This document shows, piece after piece, positions 9,571 to 17,013 of a DNA stretch of 64,000 nucleotides; the first letter of the stretch is position 1, and every line of letters starts with the position of its first letter. The position numbers and the translations under genes are program-made. The stretch is from CAVWSM01 sp963799425 (lineage in GTDB: Bacteria > Actinomycetota > Actinomycetes > Jiangellales > Jiangellaceae): NCBI GenBank assembly GCA_963799425.1, contig CAWCXA010000007.1, positions 62,001 to 126,000 on the forward strand. Reading direction: 5' to 3'. The notes beneath the pieces are model-generated. The model did not search any database and had not been told where the DNA came from. It saw only the letters and a program-made list of their open reading frames with translations.

Positions 9571-9720
9571 GCGGCTCTCTCTTCTCACACGGACAGACGA
9601 GCGGGAGTCTCGATCATGGTGGACGTCGGCGTCCAGTCGGATCACTCCCGGGGGGAACGGTAACCGGTCCCGCCCAACACCCCGCCAACGCGGGTAAGCG
9701 TCTCGTGCTTCCCGTTCGAG

Positions 9721-9736
9721 TGTGACTCAGGTCACA
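9721..9736. promoter_or_regulatory. Perfect CRP-type palindrome upstream of topA
   Basis: TGTGACTCAGGTCACA matches TGTGA-N6-TCACA, the site recognised by CRP of E. coli and M. tuberculosis, at all ten fixed positions. It lies 151 bases upstream of the topA start and beyond the terminator of the exporter gene, and a Crp gene is present at 54979. Regulation of topA by it is inferred. Confidence 0.6.
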
Positions 9737-9748
9737 AGCCCTGCCCGA

Positions 9749-9789
9749 CGCTCGCCCACCCGCGTCGCCGTGACGCGGGTGGGCGAGCG
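9749..9789 (-). terminator. Perfect 18-bp hairpin terminator after the DHA2 exporter
   Basis: Arms 9749-9766 and 9772-9789 are perfect complements (18 bp) around the loop GCCGT. The hairpin starts 14 bases past the exporter stop on the minus strand and has no T-tract. It separates the exporter from topA. Confidence 0.8.
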
Positions 9790-9802
9790 GTGAAACTGCT
9801 CC

Positions 9803-11257
9803 TCAGGCCATGTCCAACGCAGGCTCCAGCGGCTGCTCCTGCTCCTGCTCCTGCGGCTGAGTGATCTCGTCGCGGCGGATCAGCACCAGGGCGGCCAGGA
9901 TGCCGAGCGCGGCGATGACGACCCCGACTTGGAAGGCGGACTGGAAGCCGTCGACGAGTGCGGACGGCAGTGCCGCGCCGGATGTCAGCGCGCTCTCGGT
10001 CTGCGAGGTGGCAATGGTGGAGAGCGCGGCGATCCCCAACGCACCGCCGATCTGCTGCGAGGTGTTGATCAGGCCGGACGCCAACCCTGCCTCGGCCGGT
10101 TGCACCCCAGCCAGCGCAGCGATCGAGATCGGCACGAACGAGAATCCCAGGCCGACGCCGACGAGGAGGAACCCCGGCAGGAGGTCGCCGACGTACGAAC
10201 CGTCGACGGACACCTGCGTGAAGAAGATGAGGCCGCCGGTCAACGCCGTCATGCCAGCAACAAGCACCGGCTTCACACCGACCCGGGTGACGAGCTGCGC
10301 AGCCACCGCCGACCAGACGATCGCGGAGCCGGCCACCGCGAGGTAGCCGATGCCCGTCCGCATCGCCGAGAAACCGAGCACCTGCTGCATGTAGAGCGTG
10401 AGCATCAGGAACATCGAGAAGGTCGCCGTGCCCAGGATCAGACCGGCAACGTTGGCGCCGGCGACGGTCCGCGTGCGCAGCAGGCCGAAGCGCATCAGGG
10501 GCTCGGGGTGGCGAAGCTCCCAGGCGACGAAACCAACGAGGAGAACCCCCGCCGCGGCGAACAACGCCAGCGTTGTCGCGTCGCTCCAGCCCTGCCGGCC
10601 GCCCTGAGTGATTGCGTAGACGAGCACGGACAGACCGCTCGTCACCAGGACTGCTCCGGGAATGTCGAACCGCTTGACACGGGCATCTCGACTCTCGGAC
10701 AACAGGAACGGCGACAGCACGAACGCGGCCACACCGACTGGAACGTTGACGAAGAAGATCCACTCCCAGCTGAGAGCGTCGGTGAGGATGCCACCCAGCA
10801 GTACGCCGGCTGCTGCCCCGAATCCGCCGACGGCGCCCCAGACCCCGAGGGCGATGTTGCGCTCACGCCCTTCGACGAAGGTCGTCGACAAGATGGAGAG
10901 CGCGGCGGGGGTGATGATCGCCGCGCCGAGCCCCTGAATGGTGCGCGCCCCGATCAACGACGTGTCCGACCAGGCCAACCCGGCGAGAAGCGATCCGAGG
11001 GTGAAGACGACCACGCCGGCAAGGAAGACGCGCCGTCGCCCGAGAAGGTCGGCAGAACGCCCGCCTAGCAGCAGGAAACCTCCGAAGACGAGCGCGTAGG
11101 CGCTGATGACCCATTGCAGGTTCTCCTGCGAGAACCCCAGGTCGACCTGGATCGACGGCAGTGCGACGTTCACGATGGCTATGTCCAAGACGACCATGAA
11201 CTGGACGACGCTGAGCAGCGCCAAGGCCAGCCACTTGCGTCGATGAGATTCGATCAT
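9803..11257 (-). CDS. MFS exporter, DHA2 (EmrB/QacA) family, 14 membrane segments
   Basis: A 484-residue proton-coupled drug/solute exporter. It begins with a short cytoplasmic stretch and the DHA2 signature in the first helix (VVLDIAIVNVALPSI), has motif A between helices 2 and 3 (GGRSADLLGRRRVF) and motif C-like glycine-rich helix 5 (GAVGGFGAAAGVLLGG). About 14 hydrophobic segments can be counted. The C-terminus is glutamine/glutamate rich (QEQEQEQ). The ATG at 11257 was chosen: AAGGA lies 11 bases upstream, and longer TTG/GTG starts would run into the palindromic operator at 11296-11331. It is divergent from an HxlR-type regulator, the usual arrangement for an efflux pump with its local controller. 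Substrate unknown. Confidence 0.92.
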   Translation of the reverse strand: MIESHRRKWLALALLSVVQFMVVLDIAIVNVALPSIQVDLGFSQENLQWVISAYALVFGGFLLLGGRSADLLGRRRVFLAGVVVFTLGSLLAGLAWSDTSLIGARTIQGLGAAIITPAALSILSTTFVEGRERNIALGVWGAVGGFGAAAGVLLGGILTDALSWEWIFFVNVPVGVAAFVLSPFLLSESRDARVKRFDIPGAVLVTSGLSVLVYAITQGGRQGWSDATTLALFAAAGVLLVGFVAWELRHPEPLMRFGLLRTRTVAGANVAGLILGTATFSMFLMLTLYMQQVLGFSAMRTGIGYLAVAGSAIVWSAVAAQLVTRVGVKPVLVAGMTALTGGLIFFTQVSVDGSYVGDLLPGFLLVGVGLGFSFVPISIAALAGVQPAEAGLASGLINTSQQIGGALGIAALSTIATSQTESALTSGAALPSALVDGFQSAFQVGVVIAALGILAALVLIRRDEITQPQEQEQEQPLEPALDMA

Positions 11258-11295
11258 GACGACCGATGTCCTTCCGATTTGCGTGAGCGATGTCA

Positions 11296-11331
11296 CTTGC
11301 AAACTAGTAGCGTCTACTTGTGATTTGCAAG
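11296..11331. promoter_or_regulatory. Palindromic operator between exporter and HxlR regulator
   Basis: CTTGCAAA (11296-11303) and TTTGCAAG (11324-11331) form an 8-bp perfect inverted repeat; nested inside is AGTAG-CGT-CTACT (11306-11318). It lies in the 116-base divergent gap, 39-74 bases before the exporter start and 31-66 bases before the -10 (TAGGAT, 11362-11367) of the regulator gene. Binding by the neighbouring HxlR protein is the natural inference. Confidence 0.6.
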
Positions 11332-11373
11332 CCCTATCTTTCCTTCAGCAAGCAGCGGGGCTAGGATGGGGGC

Positions 11374-11994
11374 GTGTCCAGCCGTTACGACATGTACTGT
11401 CCGGTTTCGCACGCGCTGAGCCTGGTGGGTGACCGGTGGGCGCTGCTCGTTGTGACCGAGCTTCTGCGTGGCCCGAAGCGCTACACCGACCTCGTGGACA
11501 GCCTCAGTGGCATCGGCACCAACATCCTGGCTTCGCGGCTGCGTGACCTCGAGACCCACGGCATCGTGTCCCGCCGACAGCTGCCACCGCCCGCAGCGTC
11601 CCGGGTCTATGAGCTGACGGACTACGGCCTGGCGCTCAAGCCGGTCATCCGCGAGCTGGCGATGTGGGGTGCCCGTTCACTCGGCGCCCCGCACGATGTC
11701 GATCTCTTCCCTGGCTGGCTGGAGAACATTCTCGACATGGCGCTCGCCGCCGTCGCGCCGGCCGGCCGCTTCGAGTTCCGGGTCGGAGATGAGGTCGCTT
11801 CGATCGTCGACAGTGAGGTGCGGCCGGGCTCTATCGAGCAACCGGATGTCCTCGTCGAAGGGGATCCCGTCGCGGTCTACCACCTGTTCGTCGACCATCA
11901 GTTCGATCTGGTCAAGATCACGGGCAGTCGCCGGCTGCTCGACGAGCTGCTGTCAGTCGCGCCGGCTCCTGTCGCACTCCCGACGCCTGCCTAA
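11374..11994 (+). CDS. HxlR/MarR-type winged-helix transcriptional regulator
   Basis: A 206-residue regulator. Residues 1-100 are the HxlR domain: YCPVSHALSLVGDRWALLVVTELLRGPKRYTDL with its conserved cysteine (C8) at the N-terminus, the recognition helix region GIGTNILASRLRDLE and the wing ITSRRQL-like stretch followed by YELTDYG. The remaining 100 residues resemble the SCP2-like/PadR-type C-terminal extension seen in many actinobacterial HxlR proteins and may bind a hydrophobic ligand. GTG 11374 lies six bases after TAGGAT, so the transcript is probably leaderless. Divergent from the DHA2 exporter, which it most likely represses in the absence of ligand. Confidence 0.88.
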   Translation: MSSRYDMYCPVSHALSLVGDRWALLVVTELLRGPKRYTDLVDSLSGIGTNILASRLRDLETHGIVSRRQLPPPAASRVYELTDYGLALKPVIRELAMWGARSLGAPHDVDLFPGWLENILDMALAAVAPAGRFEFRVGDEVASIVDSEVRPGSIEQPDVLVEGDPVAVYHLFVDHQFDLVKITGSRRLLDELLSVAPAPVALPTPA

Positions 11995-13493
11995 GGCAGC
12001 AAGAGATAGCCGTCGCGGACCAGCTCCCGCACGGCGCCAATCAGCGGTTCGGTGAGCGCGGCGACATCTTCGGCAAGGATCTCGGCGAGCGCATGGACAA
12101 TCTGGCCGACAGTGAGCGTGCCGTCGGCGACGCCGACAAGTGCGGCCTCCGCAGTGCCGACTTCGCGGGCACGGCCGAGCCCGTACGACTGGCGGAGCAC
12201 GACATGCGAGGGATCTTCCGCCCCTGGTGGCCCGATCTGCTCCTGGCTCACGCCAGCGGCGAGCCGGGGGCGGGTAGCGAGGACACCCGAGCCATCGATC
12301 CCGCTAATCATGGCGGCTGCGTCGAAGTGTCCTGCAATCGTGTCGCCCAGCGGCATGTGCACGGCGTGCGGCCAGTCCTCGACCACGACCTGCGGGGCTG
12401 CGGCATCCGTACGGCGTAATGCGACCCAGCCGAAACCGATGGCCTCGACAGCGTGGTCCTCGAACCAGCCGAGCCACTCGTCGTACGCGGCGCGGTAGCC
12501 CGGAGTCGCAACATCCCCCGAGTCGCGCAGCCACAGCTCTACGTACTCCGCTGGGTCTTGCAACTCCCGTTGAATCAGCCAGGCGTCACAGCCGGTGTCC
12601 GCCACCCAGGAGCCCGCTCGTTCCCGCCAGTCCTCGCCGCGCCGGTGCACCCAGTTGACGAGAGCCTGCAGGTGGCCGCCGACGCTCAATCGTGCCGCGC
12701 CGTCCACGACGACGCGGCGCGAGATCTCGTCACCCGGCAAACCGGAATCGCGGTAGACGTGCTGCTTTCCGGGGCTGACCACGAAAGGCGGGTTGGACAC
12801 GACCAGATCGAACTTCTCGTTCACGACCGGGTCGTAGAGGTTGCCGTGGCGAAGGTCGACGGCGATGTCGTTGAGGTCCGCGGTGATCCGCGCGAACGCC
12901 AGGGCTCGCTCGCTGAGATCAGTGGCCACCGTGTGCTCGACGTGTCGGGACAGGTGGAGCGACTCGACTCCGCATCCGGTGCCCAGGTCGAGTGCTCGGC
13001 CGATCGGTCGGCGGATGGTCAGCTGCGCGAGAGTAGTGGCGGCAGCGTTGACACCGAGCACGTGGTCATCGGAGACCGGTGCGAGACGCCCGTCGAGGCC
13101 TGGTGTGAGGTCGGCAGCGACCCACCAGTCGCCCATGTCGTCCGCGTACGGTCGAAGATCGGCCGTTGCGCGTACGGAGTCGCCGTCGACGGCGAGGAAG
13201 CCTGCCGCGACGAGCGGCCGCACAAGTCCTGGCAGTGCGCGCTCGGCATCCCTGCTCGAGACGGCCGCCTGGAGCGGGAACAGGCGTGTCAACGTCTCGA
13301 GCGGCGACCCTCCCGCGGTGGCACGCAGCCCGGGGGTCGTCTCGTTGCGGTGCAGCGCAGCGCTGGCGAGCGGGCCAAGGCAGTCGCGTACACCGTCGAC
13401 GTTGTAGCCGATCTCGGTGAACCGCTCGCGCAACGCGTCGGCGTGCTGGCGGTCCAGCCGCGGCTGCGCAGTCACCCGAGCCGCCCGTGCCAC
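11991..13493 (-). CDS. SAM-dependent methyltransferase with N-terminal DUF7059-type domain
   Basis: A 500-residue protein. Residues about 1-150 form an all-alpha region of the kind found N-terminal to actinobacterial class I methyltransferases; residues about 160-330 are a methyltransferase 'small' domain with motif I RALDLGTGCGVESLHL, the acidic motif II end TDLSERAL and the catalytic NPPF tetrapeptide (VVSNPPFVVSPG) used by N-methyltransferases that modify adenine, guanine or glutamine amide groups. The C-terminal 150 residues are of unknown role. It overlaps the HxlR gene tail-to-tail by four bases. GTG 13493 is a likely start, GTG 13475 an alternative. A 65-base hairpin lies immediately before it. 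The substrate (rRNA, tRNA or protein) cannot be told. Confidence 0.85.
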   Translation of the reverse strand: MARAARVTAQPRLDRQHADALRERFTEIGYNVDGVRDCLGPLASAALHRNETTPGLRATAGGSPLETLTRLFPLQAAVSSRDAERALPGLVRPLVAAGFLAVDGDSVRATADLRPYADDMGDWWVAADLTPGLDGRLAPVSDDHVLGVNAAATTLAQLTIRRPIGRALDLGTGCGVESLHLSRHVEHTVATDLSERALAFARITADLNDIAVDLRHGNLYDPVVNEKFDLVVSNPPFVVSPGKQHVYRDSGLPGDEISRRVVVDGAARLSVGGHLQALVNWVHRRGEDWRERAGSWVADTGCDAWLIQRELQDPAEYVELWLRDSGDVATPGYRAAYDEWLGWFEDHAVEAIGFGWVALRRTDAAAPQVVVEDWPHAVHMPLGDTIAGHFDAAAMISGIDGSGVLATRPRLAAGVSQEQIGPPGAEDPSHVVLRQSYGLGRAREVGTAEAALVGVADGTLTVGQIVHALAEILAEDVAALTEPLIGAVRELVRDGYLLLP

Positions 13494-13499
13494 CCCCCA

Positions 13500-13564
13500 G
13501 TGTTGATCATGGCGAAGGGGTGATCATTCCTCAAGAATGAGCACCCCTTCACCATGATCAACAC
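13500..13564. repeat. Long near-perfect hairpin between hppA and the methyltransferase gene
   Basis: Arms 13500-13529 and 13535-13564 are 30 bases each with two mismatches, around the loop CTCAA. The stem contains GTTGATCATGG and GAAGGGGTGATCATTC. It lies 16 bases downstream of the hppA stop and only seven bases upstream of the methyltransferase start, on the same strand. It may be a terminator for hppA or a copy of a dispersed palindromic element. Confidence 0.75.
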
Positions 13565-13579
13565 CAGCCGGGCGGCGCC

Positions 13580-15913
13580 TTATGCGGTCGACACTGGCGA
13601 TGGCGTGTCCGACGACGACGCCTCGATGGCGATCGGTCGTCGCTTGCTGACCACAACGGCGACGACGATGACCAGCGTGGCAGCGATCGCGATCGTGTAG
13701 CGCAGCGCGGTGTTGGACGAGTCGCCGATCGTCATCGTCACCACTGCTGGTGCGATGAGCACCGAGACGAGGTTCATCACCTTGATCAGCGGGTTGATGG
13801 CAGGGCCGGCGGTGTCCTTGAACGGGTCGCCCACCGTGTCGCCGATGACGGTCGCGGCGTGGGCCTCGGAGCCCTTGCCGCCGTAGTTGCCGTCCTCGAC
13901 GAGCTTCTTGGCGTTGTCCCACGAGCCGCCGGAGTTGGCCAGGAACACGGCCATGAGAGTGCCTGTCGCGATCGCGCCGCCGAGGTAGCCGGCGAGCGGT
14001 CCGACGCCAAGCCCGAAGCCCACCGCAATTGGGGCCAGTGCAGCCAGCAGGCCGGGCGTGGCCAGCTCGCGCAGCGAGTCGCGGGTCACGATGTCGACGA
14101 CGCGACCGTACTCGGGTTTGGTGGTTCCCTCCATGATCCCGGGGTTCTCGCGGAACTGCCGACGAACCTCATACACCACGGCCCCCGCGGCTCGGCCGAC
14201 CGCACTGATCGCGAGACCAGAGAAGAGGAACACCACCGACGCGCCGATGAGGACACCGACCAGGGTGTTGGGTGACACGATCTGGTTGGTGAACGTGGCC
14301 TGGACGCTCGTGCTGGCCGAGGCCAGACTCTCGCCGACATCGCCCAACGCGGTAGAGATCGCGTCCGTGTAGGAGCCGAACAGCGCCGTCGCCGCGAGCA
14401 CCGCAGTCGCGATGGCGATGCCCTTGGTGATGGCCTTGGTCGTGTTGCCGACAGCGTCGAGCTCGGTGAGGATGCGCGCGCCGTCGCCGTGCACGTCGCC
14501 CGACATCTCCGCGATCCCCTGCGCGTTGTCCGACACCGGGCCGAAGGTATCCATCGCGACGATCACACCGACGGTGGTAAGCAGACCGCAGCCAGCCAGG
14601 GCGATGAGGAAGAGCGACAGAATGATCGAGCCGCCCCCCAGCAGGAACACGCCGAACACTGCCGAACCGATGACGAGTGCGGTGTAGACGGCCGACTCCA
14701 GGCCAAGCGCCACGCCGGACAGCACAACCGTTGCCGGCCCGGTGAGCGAGGTCTTGGCGACGTCGCGCACCGGACGCTTGTCAGTGCCGGTGAAGTAGCC
14801 GGTCAGCCACAGGATGATGCCGGCGAGGATGATGCCGATAGCCACGGCGATCGACGCGAGCAGACGCGGGTCCTTGTCGATCGCGGCGAGGCTGGCACTG
14901 ACGCCGTCGAGCTCGGCGAACGTGTCAGGGAGGAAAGAGTAGGCCGCGATGGCGCACAGCACTGCGGAGACGACGGCGGACGCATAGAACGACCGGTTGA
15001 TCGTGACGAGGCCGTTCTCGCCGGGCCGGGGACGCGTCAGGTAGATGCCCAGCACCGCGGTCAGCGCGCCGAGCGCGGGCACGATCAGCGGGAAGACAAG
15101 ACCGTCGGCGCCGAATGCCGCCTTGCCGAGAATGAGCGCGGCAACGAGCATCACGGCGTACGACTCGAAGAGGTCGGCGGCCATGCCGGCGCAGTCGCCG
15201 ACGTTGTCACCTACGTTGTCCGCGATCGTGGCGGCGTTGCGCGGGTCGTCCTCGGGAATGCCCTGCTCGACCTTGCCGACCAGGTCGGCGCCGACGTCGG
15301 CGGCCTTGGTGAAGATGCCGCCGCCGACACGCATGAACATCGCGAGCAGTGCCGCACCGAACCCGAAGCCCTCGAGCACGTTCGGTGCGTTGGAGCGATA
15401 GAGCAGCACGACGAGCGCCGCACCGAGCAGGCCAAGGCCGACGGTCGCCATGCCAACCGCGCCGCCGGTGCGGAACGCGATGCGCATCGCCGGGTCGCGG
15501 CCCTCGTCACGGGCGGCGGCGGCGACACGGACGTTGGCGCGCACCGCGAGCGACATGCCGAAGTAGCCGATCGCCGCCGAGAACGCCGCGCCGAAAACGA
15601 ACGCGATCGAGCGCCCGACCCGTACGTCGGCGTCGCCGGGCAGGAAGAACAGGAGGACGAAGACCAGCGCAACGAAGATCGCGAGCGTGCGGAACTGCCG
15701 GTTGAGGTAGGCCGCGGCCCCCTCCTGCACGGCCCGCGCGATCTCCTTCATGCGCTCAGTACCGTCCTTGGCGGCCAGCACCTCTCGGCGGAACATGCTC
15801 GCCATCACCAGCGCGGCAACTGCGACGAGCGCAACCACCACGACGTAGCTGAGGTTGCCCCCAGAGAGCTCGACCGTCGGGCCGCTCTCGGCGGCTCGGT
15901 AAAGCTCGGTCAT
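13580..15913 (-). CDS. hppA: K+-independent membrane-bound proton-pumping pyrophosphatase
   Basis: A 777-residue integral membrane pump of about 16 helices that couples pyrophosphate hydrolysis to proton export. The substrate and metal sites are clear: the DVGADLVGKVEQGIPEDDPRN loop, DNVGDNVGDCAGMAADLFES, and DTVGDPFKDTAGPAINPLIK near the C-terminus. The motif VGNTTKAITKG has lysine where potassium-dependent enzymes have alanine, which marks the potassium-independent class. ATG 15913 has GAGGAGG seven bases upstream. The C-terminal tail ends in a serine/proline stretch. It is a single-gene unit ending at the large hairpin at 13500-13564. Confidence 0.96.
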   Translation of the reverse strand: MTELYRAAESGPTVELSGGNLSYVVVVALVAVAALVMASMFRREVLAAKDGTERMKEIARAVQEGAAAYLNRQFRTLAIFVALVFVLLFFLPGDADVRVGRSIAFVFGAAFSAAIGYFGMSLAVRANVRVAAAARDEGRDPAMRIAFRTGGAVGMATVGLGLLGAALVVLLYRSNAPNVLEGFGFGAALLAMFMRVGGGIFTKAADVGADLVGKVEQGIPEDDPRNAATIADNVGDNVGDCAGMAADLFESYAVMLVAALILGKAAFGADGLVFPLIVPALGALTAVLGIYLTRPRPGENGLVTINRSFYASAVVSAVLCAIAAYSFLPDTFAELDGVSASLAAIDKDPRLLASIAVAIGIILAGIILWLTGYFTGTDKRPVRDVAKTSLTGPATVVLSGVALGLESAVYTALVIGSAVFGVFLLGGGSIILSLFLIALAGCGLLTTVGVIVAMDTFGPVSDNAQGIAEMSGDVHGDGARILTELDAVGNTTKAITKGIAIATAVLAATALFGSYTDAISTALGDVGESLASASTSVQATFTNQIVSPNTLVGVLIGASVVFLFSGLAISAVGRAAGAVVYEVRRQFRENPGIMEGTTKPEYGRVVDIVTRDSLRELATPGLLAALAPIAVGFGLGVGPLAGYLGGAIATGTLMAVFLANSGGSWDNAKKLVEDGNYGGKGSEAHAATVIGDTVGDPFKDTAGPAINPLIKVMNLVSVLIAPAVVTMTIGDSSNTALRYTIAIAATLVIVVAVVVSKRRPIAIEASSSDTPSPVSTA

Positions 15914-16106
15914 ACGTCCTCCTCGACGTGGCCCCGAGGGCCGAAAACCCGATAGGCAGGCGCCCCGACGAAGGGTCGGTAGCACCCCCCGCGGGGTTAA
16001 TGCGGTCTGTGACGGAACCGGCAACCCACCCCGCCGGAGGCATCGGTGGACCCGGATGGGGGGTCACTCTACGAGATGGGCATCACACCATGGGAATCCG
16101 GGTGGT

Positions 16107-16127
16107 GTGGCAACGGTCACGTGCCAC
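16107..16127 (-). terminator. Small inverted repeat after the anti-sigma gene
   Basis: GTGGCA (16107-16112) and TGCCAC (16122-16127) pair around nine bases, ten bases past the stop of the anti-sigma factor gene. The loop also holds a degenerate CRP-like sequence (TGTGG-N6-TCACG). Weak evidence for termination. The rest of 15914-16136 holds the hppA upstream region with no further clear signal. Confidence 0.35.
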
Positions 16128-16136
16128 CAGGCTCGG

Positions 16137-16577
16137 CTAGGCCACGGTCGCCCAGCGCAGCCCCAGACGAACGCCCAGCGGACCGGTCCTCACGTCCACG
16201 TGATGCGCCAGCTCGCCCAGCAGGGCGAGCACCGAGCCGATGGGCAGCGGCTCGGGCGACGGATCAGACAGCGCACTGTCCACGGCTGCGAGATGCCGGG
16301 CGGCCTCGGGACCGGTCGCCTCGGCCAGCGGCCGACGCGCCCCGGCCGTCAGGGTCACTGCGAGCCCGTCGTCATCGCGTATCTCCAGCCGAATGCGGGT
16401 ATCCGAGGCCTCGTCGGTGATTCGCAGCATCAGGCCGCAGGCCTCGCCAACCGCCAGGCGTACGGTCTCAAGGGTCTCGTCAGGCAGCCCCGACTGGCGG
16501 GCGACCGCGGCCGCAACCTGCCGCGCGGTCCGGACGTGAGCGGCGTCGGACGGGATTGTGAGCTCGACCGCGGCCAC
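16137..16577 (-). CDS. Anti-sigma regulatory factor (RsbW-like GHKL ATPase)
   Basis: A 146-residue protein of the RsbW/SpoIIAB type: a GHKL-fold kinase that binds a sigma factor and is released when a STAS antagonist engages it. The helix LETVRLAVGEACGLMLRI carries the N-box region, with EAC in place of the usual EAxxN; GARRPLAEA replaces a strong G-box, so the ATP site looks degenerate. It lies nine bases downstream of the STAS gene on the same strand, the standard antagonist-then-anti-sigma order. No sigma factor gene is nearby, so the target is encoded elsewhere. Confidence 0.8.
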   Translation of the reverse strand: MAAVELTIPSDAAHVRTARQVAAAVARQSGLPDETLETVRLAVGEACGLMLRITDEASDTRIRLEIRDDDGLAVTLTAGARRPLAEATGPEAARHLAAVDSALSDPSPEPLPIGSVLALLGELAHHVDVRTGPLGVRLGLRWATVA

Positions 16578-16586
16578 AGGGCGACG

Positions 16587-16925
16587 CTAAGCCGCCGTGA
16601 CGGCCTCGTCTACTGAGGCATGGATCGGGAACACCTTGGTCAGTCCCGTGATGCGGAAGATCTTGAGGATGCGCTCCTGCGTACAGACCAAGCGAAGGGA
16701 CCCCTCACGACTCTTCACGCGCTTGAGTCCGCCGACGAGAACGCCGAGACCGGTGGAGTCGAGGAACTCGACGCGTTCCATGTTGACGACAATGTCGATG
16801 TGGCCTGAATCAACTAGTGTGACGAGCTGCTCGCGCAGCTTGGGCGCTGTGTAGACGTCGACTTCGCCCGCGACATCGACCACGGTGCGGCCGTTCCGCT
16901 CGTGGCTGGTCAGCGTGAGATCCAC
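16587..16925 (-). CDS. STAS-domain anti-anti-sigma factor (RsbV/BldG-like)
   Basis: A 112-residue single STAS domain. It binds and sequesters an anti-sigma kinase when unphosphorylated. The phosphorylatable serine is S57 in VEFLDSTGLGVLVGG, the family signature, and EVDVYTAPKLREQL is the conserved first helix. Sequence length and motif are those of actinobacterial BldG/RsbV proteins. GTG 16925 has GGAGG about eight bases upstream. Forms a two-gene operon with the RsbW-like gene and is divergent from the helicase gene, with 88 bases between starts. Confidence 0.92.
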   Translation of the reverse strand: MDLTLTSHERNGRTVVDVAGEVDVYTAPKLREQLVTLVDSGHIDIVVNMERVEFLDSTGLGVLVGGLKRVKSREGSLRLVCTQERILKIFRITGLTKVFPIHASVDEAVTAA

Positions 16926-17013
16926 GAGAGATCCTCCACGGTTTCAGTATGTGTTGGGCGGTTTACCCCTGGTGCATTCAACCATCGTCCGGGGTGTTTG
17001 CGAGACTGCCATC

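Noticed and set aside
14489..15955. Long open frame antisense to hppA
   Set aside because: Extremely rich in R, E, H and D, no domain, fully covered by hppA.
16106..16121. CRP site TGTGG-N6-TCACG near hppA
   Set aside because: Two mismatches, partly in a short inverted repeat, and far from any start on the sensible side.
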